A DNA stretch of 64,000 bases from Deltaproteobacteria bacterium (GTDB lineage: Bacteria; Desulfobacterota; Desulfobulbia; Desulfobulbales; Desulfocapsaceae). The DNA lies in contig JAPLJF010000010.1 of assembly GCA_026388715.1 (NCBI GenBank), forward strand, positions 62,001 through 126,000, written 5' to 3'. The notes under the pieces are model-generated. The model saw only the letters and a program-made list of their open reading frames with translations. It did no database searches and was not told the origin of the DNA. Made by a program: the position numbers and the translations under genes. Position 1 is the stretch's first letter. Every line of letters begins with the position of its first letter. Of this stretch, positions 43,293 to 51,509 are shown piece by piece.

Positions 43293-44003
43293 ATGAAGAT
43301 TCACTGGTTGCAGCATGTGACTTTTGAAGGGCTTGGCAGTATCGAGAAGTGGGCGCAGGAGAAGGGGCATGTGCTGAGCTGTACCCGGCTTTATGCCGGC
43401 GAGCTGGTACCGGCCTTGGAGGCATTTGACCTGCTCATTGTCATGGGTGGACCCATGGGTGTCCATGATCAGGATAAATATCCCTGGCTCCGGGAGGAGA
43501 AGACCTTTTTGCGCCGGGTGATTGCGGCAGGCAAACCGGTGCTCGGTGTATGCCTGGGGGCGCAGCTGCTAGCCGATGTCCTGGAGGCGCAGGTGATGGA
43601 CAATACGGAAAAAGAGATCGGCTGGTTTCCGGTTGAGCGGGCCAGCGGTGTTTCTGCATGCGTCGTTCCCGAACAGTTGGAGCGGGTGCTGCCCTTGCGG
43701 CAGACCGTGTTTCACTGGCACGGCGACACCTTTACCCTGCCGGAAAAGGCAATGCGGCTCTACTCCAGCGCCGCCTGTGTCAACCAGGCATTTGTTTATG
43801 AAGACCGGGTCATAGGACTGCAGTTTCATCTGGAGACCACCCCGGCCAGCGTCACGGCCCTTGTTGAAAACTGCCGTGCGGAGCTTGGGCCCGCACCCTG
43901 GATCCAGAAAGAAGAGGAGATACTTGCCGCTGCCGGCGATTTCTTTGCGGAAATCAATAGCTGGATGGGTGCCCTGCTGGATTATCTTGCCCAACAAGTA
44001 TGA
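43293..44003 (+). CDS. Class I glutamine amidotransferase-like protein
   Basis: A 236-residue stand-alone class I glutamine amidotransferase. The nucleophile elbow is GVCLGAQLLA with Cys about residue 90, the oxyanion segment is VMGGPMGVHD, and the His-Glu pair is in GLQFHLETT. The motif order HDQDKYPWLREEK and FHWHGDTF matches the YfeJ/GuaA-like group often annotated as GMP synthase (glutamine-hydrolysing) domain proteins. It lacks a synthetase domain, so the amination acceptor is unknown; some relatives are gamma-glutamyl hydrolases. GGAGAGAGG precedes the ATG. A TPR-methyltransferase gene follows after a 77-bp gap. Confidence 0.85.
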   Translation: MKIHWLQHVTFEGLGSIEKWAQEKGHVLSCTRLYAGELVPALEAFDLLIVMGGPMGVHDQDKYPWLREEKTFLRRVIAAGKPVLGVCLGAQLLADVLEAQVMDNTEKEIGWFPVERASGVSACVVPEQLERVLPLRQTVFHWHGDTFTLPEKAMRLYSSAACVNQAFVYEDRVIGLQFHLETTPASVTALVENCRAELGPAPWIQKEEEILAAAGDFFAEINSWMGALLDYLAQQV

Positions 44004-44080
44004 GACGTATGAGTACCCTTGACAACCCTAAGACAGCAGACGAGCTCACTGACTCTCTGGCCACAATCAAGTAGGATGCT

Positions 44081-45346
44081 ATGGATCTCTTTGCCCAGAC
44101 CCAAAAATATCACCAGACCGGAGATTTCGAGCAGGCCCTGGCCGGTTATCAGGCCCTGCTTGCTGACGACCAGGACAACCCGCAGCTCAGCTATCTCCTG
44201 GCCCTGCTCTTTTTCGAAAATGGAAAACTGGACGAGGCGGCCCACTGGTTTACCCGTGTTGTAACCCTGGCCCCGGAGGCGGCCCCGGCCCATTATAATC
44301 TGGGAATCATCTTCTTTGAACAGGGCGACTACCCCAGGGCGGCCCAAGCTTATGAGGAGGCGGCCAAACTCTGTCCTGATGATGCTGATATCTTCTTTAA
44401 CCTTGGCCTGACCAGGAAAAAACTGGGGCAATTCGACAAGGCCTTCAGCTGTTACCAGAAAGTGTTGACCCTCACCCCTGACGCCGAGGACGTTCTGTAT
44501 AACTTAGGGGTCCTGTGCAAAGATCTGCATCACCATGCCGACAGCATCTGTTTTTTTGAAAAAGTGGTCAGGAATAATCCCGACCACGTCCAGGCCCTCA
44601 ACAACCTCGGCTATCTCTATCATCTGGAAGGAGAAGTCGACAAGGCTATCGCCACCTACCAGAAACTGATCGCCCTTGACCACAATGCTGTCATGGCCGG
44701 TCATATGCTGGCCGCGCTCACCGGCCAGACTACGGCCACGGCCCCTGATACCTATATCCGCACGGTCTTTGACAGTTTTTCGGAACATTATGACGAGAGC
44801 CTGGTGGACAAACTGGGCTATACCGTCCCTGCCCAGCTCAGGGCCATGCTCACCGGCAGGGACAGCCACCGTTTTTCCGACACCCTCGATATGGGCTGCG
44901 GCACCGGGCTGTCCGGTGAGGCCTTTCAGGGTCTGACCGAAAAACTGATCGGCCTTGACCTCTCTTCTAAAATGCTTGAGGTCGCAGGCAAAAAAGGGCT
45001 GTACGACAGCCTCCATGAAACAGACATCTGCTCATTTTTAAGGGAGGGCGAGACCCCTTTTGAGCTCTTTCTGGCCGCCGATGTTTTTGTCTATATTGGT
45101 GATCTCAGCGAGATTTTCACCCTGGTGAAAAAGAGGGCTGCGGCGGGCAGCATCTTCCTCTTCTCAACAGAGCTTGCCGCCCAGGGTTTCTGCCTGAAGC
45201 CCATGGGCCGGTATGGTCACGCCGAATCCTACATCAGGGGTCTGGCCCAGGAGAGCGGCTTCACCGTGCTCAAGGTTACGGCGGCCAATATTCGCAAGGA
45301 AAAAGATGAGTGGATTGCCGGCAACCTCTATATGCTGCGGGCCTGA
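44081..45346 (+). CDS. TPR-repeat SAM-dependent methyltransferase
   Basis: A 421-residue fusion. The first 210 residues contain about six tetratricopeptide repeats (for example AHYNLGIIFFEQGDYPRAAQ and VLYNLGVLCKDLHHHADSI). A class I methyltransferase follows: the linker FDSFSEHYDESLVDKLGY, SAM-binding LDMGCGTGLSGEA near residue 268, then IGLDLSSKMLEVA and FLAADVFVYIGDL. This linker-plus-GCGTG pattern resembles methyltransferases that work on small molecules or proteins; the target is unknown. AGGA precedes the ATG. It is the last gene before the AT-richer accessory insert. Confidence 0.85.
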   Translation: MDLFAQTQKYHQTGDFEQALAGYQALLADDQDNPQLSYLLALLFFENGKLDEAAHWFTRVVTLAPEAAPAHYNLGIIFFEQGDYPRAAQAYEEAAKLCPDDADIFFNLGLTRKKLGQFDKAFSCYQKVLTLTPDAEDVLYNLGVLCKDLHHHADSICFFEKVVRNNPDHVQALNNLGYLYHLEGEVDKAIATYQKLIALDHNAVMAGHMLAALTGQTTATAPDTYIRTVFDSFSEHYDESLVDKLGYTVPAQLRAMLTGRDSHRFSDTLDMGCGTGLSGEAFQGLTEKLIGLDLSSKMLEVAGKKGLYDSLHETDICSFLREGETPFELFLAADVFVYIGDLSEIFTLVKKRAAAGSIFLFSTELAAQGFCLKPMGRYGHAESYIRGLAQESGFTVLKVTAANIRKEKDEWIAGNLYMLRA

Positions 45347-45457
45347 ACAATAAAGTGCAGGAAATAACGGTGGCCTGACCCCGATTTCGTGTCCTTGGAC
45401 ATCACCCGGAACTTTTGAAAGAGATAAAAGCTGCGTAGCCCGTTTCAGGGGGAGGAA

Positions 45458-45534
45458 TCGGGGAGTGTCCCGAATGGCCAGATAGGTGTAACTGGGGTCT
45501 GATGCCGATTTTCTGCTCGGGGAGTGTCCCGAAT
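45458..45534. repeat. Two identical 18-nt repeats left of the accessory insert
   Basis: The sequence tcggggagtgtcccgaat occurs at 45458-45475 and 45517-45534, each containing the small palindrome cggg-agtgt-cccg. Nearby text (cctgaccccgattt, ggggtctgatgccgattt) is also partly repeated. These lie between the methyltransferase and an AT-rich orphan gene. They resemble palindromic sequences often found near REP-associated transposases, which is knowledge-based inference. Confidence 0.7.
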
Positions 45535-45554
45535 TTTCTCTCAAGGTAAGCTCG

Positions 45555-46559
45555 ATGATTATGACGCTACTCAATAGTTTCTTGGAAGAATTCCCCAATT
45601 ACTTTGGTACTCAGGATTATATCCGAGGTGTCTTAGTTGAAATGACTGGGATAACCATTGAAGTTATCCTTCTTTCGATTTTGGTGCCTGGGGTTTTGTT
45701 AATCCATCACCATTTTCGGACGCGACCTCTACGTGTCCACGCCCAATTCTATTTCATGCGTGTGTATAACAGGATCGCTGCTATTTTTCTCGATCTCAGC
45801 TCATTTGTGACTTTCAAAGATATATTGCCGATTCTTCTGGATGAGCTTGAGAAGAATCCAAAATCTAAAATTCTTAGGCATGGATTTACCTACAGCCTGG
45901 GAGAAAAATTGCTCGTTTTATCCAGACTCCTTTCGGATGAGAATGCATATCTGAAGCATATTCAGAGCAAGCGTGCGGGAGATTTTGAACGGTACAGCTC
46001 TATCTGTAAAGAATGCGATGTGGATATTGCCCAGTTAATAGTACTGAGCGCCTTGCCACGAATTCAAGAGGAATTATTTCGGGTACAACAACTACTCTCA
46101 GCGATTAGGGAATTTATGGACGATAGTGCAAAACGAACTGAGAACGAGGGGCTTGATCTTTACACTTCGAGAGAGATTGTGAAAATGGTTGGGGTAATTA
46201 CGCGGATTATTGAGAAAGATTACCGTGAACGAGAAAAATTGATTGCTTCCGTAAGGCACTTCCAGGAATTTAAGTCGCTAATACCTCTATTATTGAAAGT
46301 CCCTTATGTGCTGGCTCGCCGGTTTTTTGGGATAGCGGTGTGCCGAATGCAGAAAAAACCTTATCGTGACATCATGTCCGCTTCATCTTTCCCAGAGAAA
46401 CTAAAGGAGTGGAGGGAAAAACATAATCTTACTCCAAATGAATTGGCCATCGAATTTGGCATCTCGCTAAAAGAATACATCGCCTTTGAAAACGGATACA
46501 AACAGCCGAAAGGTGAATTGTACGTTAAGCTTTGCAATCGGATTTATCGAAAAAATTGA
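45555..46559 (+). CDS. Unrecognised protein with N-terminal membrane helix and C-terminal helix-turn-helix
   Basis: 334 residues. A single strong hydrophobic segment lies at about 32-53 (ITIEVILLSILVPGVLLI). A helical central region (about 60-270) has several heptad-like stretches. The last 50 residues (EKLKEWREKHNLTPNELAIEFGI to KLCNRIYRKN) form an XRE/Cro-type helix-turn-helix with the pattern LxxWRxxHxLTxxELAxxFGIS-xxYIxxxENG. A membrane-anchored protein with a DNA-binding-like tail is uncommon. I do not recognise the family. AAGG lies upstream of the ATG. The gene is AT-richer than both neighbours and is bracketed by repeats at 45458-45534 and 46572-46605, suggesting recent insertion. It could be a membrane-linked regulator or part of a defence or signalling module, but no partner is present. 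Confidence 0.7.
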   Translation: MIMTLLNSFLEEFPNYFGTQDYIRGVLVEMTGITIEVILLSILVPGVLLIHHHFRTRPLRVHAQFYFMRVYNRIAAIFLDLSSFVTFKDILPILLDELEKNPKSKILRHGFTYSLGEKLLVLSRLLSDENAYLKHIQSKRAGDFERYSSICKECDVDIAQLIVLSALPRIQEELFRVQQLLSAIREFMDDSAKRTENEGLDLYTSREIVKMVGVITRIIEKDYREREKLIASVRHFQEFKSLIPLLLKVPYVLARRFFGIAVCRMQKKPYRDIMSASSFPEKLKEWREKHNLTPNELAIEFGISLKEYIAFENGYKQPKGELYVKLCNRIYRKN

Positions 46560-46571
46560 CATGGGAGGGAT

Positions 46572-46605
46572 GAATTGGGGGCAGACCACGGTTTGTCCCC
46601 AATTC
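46572..46605. repeat. Palindrome at right end of the accessory insert
   Basis: Nine-base outer arms gaattgggg / ccccaattc enclose an inner gacc-ac-ggtt pairing. It lies 12 bp after the orphan gene stop and resembles palindromes flanking REP-associated transposases; it may also act as a terminator. Confidence 0.65.
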
Positions 46606-46655
46606 CTTCGATTCCTTTTTCTGTCTTTATTATTCCTTCTGAATGAGAAAGAGAA

Positions 46656-47504
46656 TCAACGCAATCTGTTCTTCAGCCCCTTGCCGACAATAACGGTCAG
46701 ATAAAAAAAGCCGGCCAGCATGACAATTGTTGGGCCAGTGGGCAGATCCAGGCCATAGCTGAGGGACAGGCCGCCGCCAACCGAAATCAGGCCAAGAAGG
46801 GTGGCCAGGAGCATCATCTGCCATATGCGGGTGCTGAAGTGGGAGGCGGTGGCTGCCGGCAGGGTAAAGAGGGCGATCACCATCACAATCCCCACCACCC
46901 TGACCATCAAGACTATGGTCAGGGCGGTCAGGCAGAGCAGGAGCAGGGTGTAGAGCTCGGTCCTGATCCCACGCAGACGGGCGAATTCCTCATCAAAACA
47001 GACGGCGATCATCCGGTTGTAGCTGAGAAGGCCAAGGCCGATGACGATCACATCGAGCACACCAATGGTCAGCAGATCACGACCGGTAATCATCAGGATA
47101 TTGCCGAAGAGATAGCTCATGGGGTCAATGTAGCCAGGGGTCTTGGCAATAAAGATGATACCCGCGGCCATGCCGAGCACCCAGATGGCGCCAATCACCG
47201 AATCCACCCGTTCACGGGAACGCAGGCTAACCAGACCAATGACGATGGCGGCGGCGATGGCGGTGACAATGGCGCCCAGCATCGGGGTCAGCCAGGCCAG
47301 TCCATAATGGACCTGGCAGTAGAGGGCGGCACCGATTCCTCCCAGTACGCAGTGGGCGATGGCCCCGGCCAGATAGGTCATCCTGCGTGCCACCACATAG
47401 GTGCCGATAATGCCGAAGGCCGGGGCGGCCAGGAGTCCCGCAAAAAGGGCATAGCGGAGAAAGACCATGTTGGGATCGGTAAGGGCGCTAAAGTATGTCA
47501 TCAT
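46656..47504 (-). CDS. znuB: Zinc/manganese-type ABC transporter permease
   Basis: About 282 residues with eight to nine predicted transmembrane helices, ABC-3 family permease (ZnuB/MntB/TroC type). Typical blocks are AFGIIGTYVVARRMTYLAGAIAH (in part), the ATPase-contact region ARLRGIRTELYTLL, and RVVGIVMVIALFTLPAATA near residue 215. The start is placed at one of the paired ATGs at 47504/47501, overlapping the ATPase gene by about 15 bp; an in-frame start at 47585 would run far into that gene. Metal specificity cannot be fixed from sequence. No periplasmic binding protein gene is adjacent. Confidence 0.85.
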   Translation of the reverse strand: MMTYFSALTDPNMVFLRYALFAGLLAAPAFGIIGTYVVARRMTYLAGAIAHCVLGGIGAALYCQVHYGLAWLTPMLGAIVTAIAAAIVIGLVSLRSRERVDSVIGAIWVLGMAAGIIFIAKTPGYIDPMSYLFGNILMITGRDLLTIGVLDVIVIGLGLLSYNRMIAVCFDEEFARLRGIRTELYTLLLLCLTALTIVLMVRVVGIVMVIALFTLPAATASHFSTRIWQMMLLATLLGLISVGGGLSLSYGLDLPTGPTIVMLAGFFYLTVIVGKGLKNRLR

Positions 47505-48279
47505 GGGAGTGCCCCTGTTCAGAACAGCAGTGATCGTGCCGGACCATCCGGACATCGCCGCCATACATCTCGCGAATAACCTCACCGGTCAACTCCGAGG
47601 TAGGATGGATCTTGACCTGTCGATTGACACAGAAAACCCGGCTCACCATCTGGGAGACAAAGCCGAGATCATGGGAGACCGTGAGCACCGTCACCCGGTT
47701 GGCCAGCCCCTTGAGGATTTCGAAGAACTGGAGTTCAACGCCAGGATCGACGTTGGCGGTGGGTTCATCGAGGAGCAGGATCTCCGGCTCGCAGGCCAGT
47801 GCCCTGGCAATGAGAATACGTTGCCGCTGTCCGCCTGACAGGCTGTTGAATGGGCGAGCCGCCAGGCCATCAACGGCCAGTTCGACCATGGCCTGCATGG
47901 CAATTCGCCGATCTTCGGCGCTATAGCGTCCCAGCCCGGTGGAACCGGCCCGGCCCATAAGCACTACATCCATGACCGATACCGGAAAAGAGGGATCATA
48001 CTGCAGATGCTGCGGCATATACCCGATCTTTTGCCGCGCCCGTTGCGGGGAAACGCCTAATACTTTAATGGTGCCGCTCTGCGGGGTGAGCAGCCCCAGA
48101 ATCAGTTTGAGCAGCGTTGATTTGCCGCCGCCATTGGGGCCAACCAGCGCGACGGCGTCCAGTTTCTGAATGGAAAAAGAGACATTGGTGAGGATGGGGA
48201 TCTCTCCATAGGAAAAAGAGACCTGCTCACACTGGATCGCGGGAAGGTCGGAAGGCACAGGGGATGATATTGTTTTCAA
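47488..48279 (-). CDS. znuC: Zinc/manganese-type ABC transporter ATPase
   Basis: About 263 residues. Walker A GPNGGGKST (about 48), Q-loop YMPQHLQYDPSFP, signature LSGGQRQRILIARAL, Walker B EILLLDEPTANVD and the switch His in TVSHDLGFV are all present. The C-terminus is rich in His, Cys and Asp (HDHCCSEQGHSHDDIL), a likely metal-sensing tail. The apparent start is a TTG; a GTG 21 nt downstream is an alternative. It is coupled to the permease gene by overlap. The expected binding-protein gene (znuA) is missing from both sides, so the binding protein must be encoded elsewhere. No clear Zur operator is visible upstream. Confidence 0.87.
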   Translation of the reverse strand: MKTISSPVPSDLPAIQCEQVSFSYGEIPILTNVSFSIQKLDAVALVGPNGGGKSTLLKLILGLLTPQSGTIKVLGVSPQRARQKIGYMPQHLQYDPSFPVSVMDVVLMGRAGSTGLGRYSAEDRRIAMQAMVELAVDGLAARPFNSLSGGQRQRILIARALACEPEILLLDEPTANVDPGVELQFFEILKGLANRVTVLTVSHDLGFVSQMVSRVFCVNRQVKIHPTSELTGEVIREMYGGDVRMVRHDHCCSEQGHSHDDIL

Positions 48280-48735
48280 GGGTTATAGTCTGGGAAAGGT
48301 TGTCAACTGATGATGCAACAACAGGTTGAAACTCAAGGAAATTGCCGGTATTCGTGAGTTCGTCGAACGGTCAAGCCATTCTACTCAATGAAAACCTTGA
48401 TTCCCAAGATTTTTGCAAGTCTATTCCCTTTTTCAGTCCTTTGCAATCAGAGATCCTCTCTTCTTATGCATTTTCCTGCTATTTTTTCGTAATGACTCAG
48501 GTGGGTAGATTGAAGACTGAAGGTTTTTAGAAACTAATAATGCGTGATCTTTGACATGCTACAGGCGTTCAGCCGTCAACCTGAACGACGCCTGAACGCC
48601 TGTAGCCTTCCCTCCAAGAGAAGTTCTTGACTTGTCTCTTCTATGCCGTATAACTCTTAGAGGGAGACTATGTTCCCGGTTGTTCGGGTTGAGCGGTACC
48701 TGATCTTGAATCACCAAACAAAAGGAGAAACCAGC
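48280..48735. other. Intergenic region between znuC and the coiled-coil gene
   Basis: 456 bp. It contains a short stretch similar to 30545-30590 (actcaggt...gaaggttttt) and the palindrome at 48558-48606. No gene, promoter or metal-responsive operator could be assigned. Confidence 0.4.
48558..48606. repeat. Long palindrome with internal direct repeat
   Basis: Perfect 15-bp arms (gctacaggcgttcag at 48558-48572, complement at 48592-48606) surround a 19-nt loop that carries further cctgaacg copies. No T-run follows, so it is not a standard terminator. It lies about 130 bp upstream of the coiled-coil gene. Confidence 0.7.
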
Positions 48736-48999
48736 ATGGAACAGAAAGACTTGGAGACCTTTGTGCAAAAAGTACAGCAGCAGCGGGATGAACTGTTATT
48801 GAAGATGCACCTGGCCAAGGCCGAAGCCAAAGATGAATGGGCGGTGGCAGAAAAAAAGTGGGAGCAGATGAAGGCCAAGACCCCGGCACTGGCCCGGGAG
48901 AGTGGTGAGAGCATGAAAGATCTGGGGGCGGCAGTTAAATTAGTGGGTAAGGAGATCTTGCATAGTTATGATCGCATCAAGAAAATCCTCGAAAAATAG
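48736..48999 (+). CDS. Small coiled-coil protein
   Basis: An 87-residue, highly charged protein predicted to be almost wholly helical (residues 3-60 rich in Lys, Glu, Gln, Ala; VQQQRDELLLKMHLAKAEA pattern). There is no signal peptide, cysteine or membrane segment. The ending KEILHSYDRIKKILEK suggests an amphipathic helix. I do not recognise a named family; similar short helical proteins are common as hypothetical proteins in this phylum. The ATG at 48736 is chosen because AAAGGAG precedes it with good spacing; an in-frame ATG at 48670 has no binding site. It is followed 82 bp later by the FAD dehydrogenase gene on the same strand. Confidence 0.7.
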   Translation: MEQKDLETFVQKVQQQRDELLLKMHLAKAEAKDEWAVAEKKWEQMKAKTPALARESGESMKDLGAAVKLVGKEILHSYDRIKKILEK

Positions 49000-49081
49000 T
49001 TCTGTCATCTCGACAGAACTGGCTTTGCGGTGCCGGAATCTCGTGGCGCGCATCTTTTGCGTTTGCTGATGTCTCGCGAAA

Positions 49082-50620
49082 ATGGGATATAAAGAGATCA
49101 CGGTAAAGCTGCCTCCTGATTATTCAGAAGAGCAGCTCTACGCCCAGGTGGCCAAGGCCGAGGGCCTGCAGGATTTTTCCGTTCAGGTTCTTCATAAAAG
49201 TCTGGATGCCAGGAAAAAAGCGAACATTCATTGGTTGGCGCAGCTCTTGCTTATCTCTCCTGAAATCCGGGGAGAGGCGCCGATAGCTCTTCCGCGGTTA
49301 GAAATTCCCTGCTGCACGAGAAAGGAAAAAGCCCTGGTTGTGGGCAGTGGGCCGGCCGGTTTTTTCTCGGCCTTTGTCCTGCAGAAGGCTGGTTTTGAGA
49401 CGACCCTGATTGAACGGGGGTCAGAGGTCCGGAAGAGGGAAGAGAAGATCAGGGCCTTTGAGCAAAGCGGTGTCTTTGATCCCATGGGTAATTATGCCTT
49501 TGGCGAGGGCGGGGCCGGGACATTTTCCGATGGCAAGCTGACATCGCGGACGAAAAATATCTCTCTGGAAAAGGCGTTTATTCTCGAAAGCTATATTCAG
49601 GCAGGCGCGCCGCCGGAAATACGTTATCTGGCCCACCCGCACCTTGGCAGTGACAATCTGAAAAAGATTGTCAGGGGCTTGCGTGAGGAATTTATCAGGA
49701 TTGGCGGCACCATGCGTTTTGAGGCTATGCTGACCGATCTGGAGGTCCAAAACGGCCGTGTTGCCTGCGCCCTGACCGATCAGGGCGCCATTGAGGCGGA
49801 TTATTATGTAATCGCCCCTGGTCATTCCGCCCATGAAACCTACCGCATGCTGATCGCCAACGGGGTGGGTTTCCGGCCGAAGAATTTTGCCATTGGCTGC
49901 CGGGTGGAACATTCGCAGGCCCTTATCAATCGGGCCCAATGGGGGCGGGAGGAGCTGCCGGGGGTGAAGGCGGCGGAGTATCGGCTGACCTCCAAGGGCG
50001 ATGGCAAGCTGCCGGTGTACACCTTCTGCATGTGCCCAGGCGGGGTTGTAGTCCCGGCCACCGCCTATGCCGACACCAATATTGTCAATGGCATGAGCCT
50101 CTACCAGCGGGATGGACAATTTGCCAATGCTGCCTGTGTGGCGGGGGTCAATCTGCATCATCTGCTGGGGCGTGAGGTGACTGCCCTGGAGTCCCTTGAC
50201 TGGCTGGGCGCTCTTGAACAGGATTTTTTCCGTTATGGCAATGGCTATCAGGCCCCCTTCTGCCGGATCGCGGATTTTATCTCCTGCCAGGAACCCACAG
50301 AAAATGCCCAGTCCAGTTATCCCCTGGGGTTGATAGCCGCGCCCTTGTGGAATCTGTTGCCGTCGGAGATCAGCGCTTCCATCCGGGAAGGTCTGAAGGA
50401 GTTCTGCCGGAAGATAAAAGGCTTTGAGACTGGAATCATCATGGGCCTTGAGAGCAAGACTTCCTCTCCCATCCAGGTTCTGCGGGAGGCCAGCGGTCTC
50501 TGCAGCGGTTTTGCCAATCTATACCTGGTTGGTGAAGGCAGCGGCTATGCCGGCGGAATCATCTCCAGTGGCACTAATGGCATCAAGGCGGCGATGCATA
50601 TCGCCGGGGCTTACGAATAA
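49082..50620 (+). CDS. FAD-dependent dehydrogenase (COG2509-like)
   Basis: A 512-residue flavoprotein. A small N-terminal alpha/beta domain (about 1-75) is followed by the dinucleotide motif VVGSGPAGFFSAFVL near residue 85, then the acidic TLIERG that holds the FAD ribose. The segment GNYAFGEGGAGTFSDGKL is typical of this group. A C-terminal GEGSGYAGGIISSGTNG closes the FAD site near residue 485. The family occurs widely but its substrate is unknown; it is related to geranylgeranyl reductases and BFD-like dehydrogenases. It has no secretion signal and no quinone-anchor helix. The preceding coiled-coil gene and the following stress-protein gene are on the same strand, but gaps of 60-80 bp leave operon structure open. 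Confidence 0.85.
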   Translation: MGYKEITVKLPPDYSEEQLYAQVAKAEGLQDFSVQVLHKSLDARKKANIHWLAQLLLISPEIRGEAPIALPRLEIPCCTRKEKALVVGSGPAGFFSAFVLQKAGFETTLIERGSEVRKREEKIRAFEQSGVFDPMGNYAFGEGGAGTFSDGKLTSRTKNISLEKAFILESYIQAGAPPEIRYLAHPHLGSDNLKKIVRGLREEFIRIGGTMRFEAMLTDLEVQNGRVACALTDQGAIEADYYVIAPGHSAHETYRMLIANGVGFRPKNFAIGCRVEHSQALINRAQWGREELPGVKAAEYRLTSKGDGKLPVYTFCMCPGGVVVPATAYADTNIVNGMSLYQRDGQFANAACVAGVNLHHLLGREVTALESLDWLGALEQDFFRYGNGYQAPFCRIADFISCQEPTENAQSSYPLGLIAAPLWNLLPSEISASIREGLKEFCRKIKGFETGIIMGLESKTSSPIQVLREASGLCSGFANLYLVGEGSGYAGGIISSGTNGIKAAMHIAGAYE

Positions 50621-50681
50621 TATTCTTTAGAAGCTGTTACGAAATGTCACCCCCCTTAATCACAATCAGGATGGACACTTC

Positions 50682-51509
50682 ATGAAAGTCATTGCCGCGA
50701 TGAACGGTCTTGTTTCTTCAGATGTCGCGGCGCTCTATGCCCTGCGCTACGCCGCCCTTTTTGACTACACCCTCTGTCTGCTCCATGTGCTCAACCCCTC
50801 CGACCGCCGGGAGGAGGTGGAGCTGAGTATGACCATAGCCGAAGAGGCGGCCGTTCATTACCAGGTCAAGACCGAACGGGTCTTTCTGACCGGGGAACCG
50901 GTTCTGGCCATTAGGAAATATCTTGCCGCAACCAGAACCGATACCCTTTTCTGCAGCACCAGACTCAGGACGCAAAAACGGTTTTTCCAGAACTCGCTCA
51001 GCGAAAAACTGAGTCGCTTGTCTCTGCCCGCCAATCTGGCCGTGATCCGGGTCGCCCATGTGAACGCGGTCTTCGTAACCGAGAACATTCTGCTCCCCAT
51101 CAGGGAAGACCGGCTTTCAGTAAGAAAATTCGCCTTTCTCAGCTCCCTGGCCAAGGCCTTTGCTGCCGCAACGGAGATATACAGCATTCATCCCACAGGC
51201 AGAGGCAGGCTGGCCGCCATGGATATCCACACCGCCAGAATGCTGTTCCAGAAGATCAACACCCGCCTGAGCCACTATACCAACACCATGAAGCTCCTGG
51301 ACATTCCCTTTACCATCAAACATGCCCTGACCGGCAGGGAGATTGACCAGATTCTTCACCATGTGGCCCACCATGATTTTCAGCTCATGATCATCGGCGG
51401 CAGGCGGCTTTCCCAGTTTTCCGGATTCTTCCGGGAAAACCCCATGGAACGGCTTTTCTGGCACACGCCGGTGAACACCATCGCCTTCTACGCCAGGGAC
51501 AAAAAGTGA
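50682..51509 (+). CDS. Universal stress protein-like tandem domain protein
   Basis: A 275-residue protein with two Usp-like alpha/beta domains (about 1-130 and 130-275). The first has KVIAAMNGL and YALRYAALFDYTLCLLHVLNP; the second ends LMIIGGRRLSQFSGFF...ENPMERLFWHTPVNTIAF, the usual position of the GxxGxRG nucleotide motif. Here the Gly-rich loop is only partly kept (IGGRRL), so ATP binding is uncertain. Its stop overlaps the GTG start of the P-type ATPase by 4 bp, so it is probably translated with it and may regulate ion transport. Usp domains do regulate other ion transporters such as antiporters and KdpD; a role here is inferred. Confidence 0.8.
   Translation: MKVIAAMNGLVSSDVAALYALRYAALFDYTLCLLHVLNPSDRREEVELSMTIAEEAAVHYQVKTERVFLTGEPVLAIRKYLAATRTDTLFCSTRLRTQKRFFQNSLSEKLSRLSLPANLAVIRVAHVNAVFVTENILLPIREDRLSVRKFAFLSSLAKAFAAATEIYSIHPTGRGRLAAMDIHTARMLFQKINTRLSHYTNTMKLLDIPFTIKHALTGREIDQILHHVAHHDFQLMIIGGRRLSQFSGFFRENPMERLFWHTPVNTIAFYARDKK

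Noticed and set aside
44009-44074. 21-codon ORF between the amidotransferase and the TPR-methyltransferase
   Set aside because: It could be a leader peptide but has no ribosome binding site or attenuator structure.
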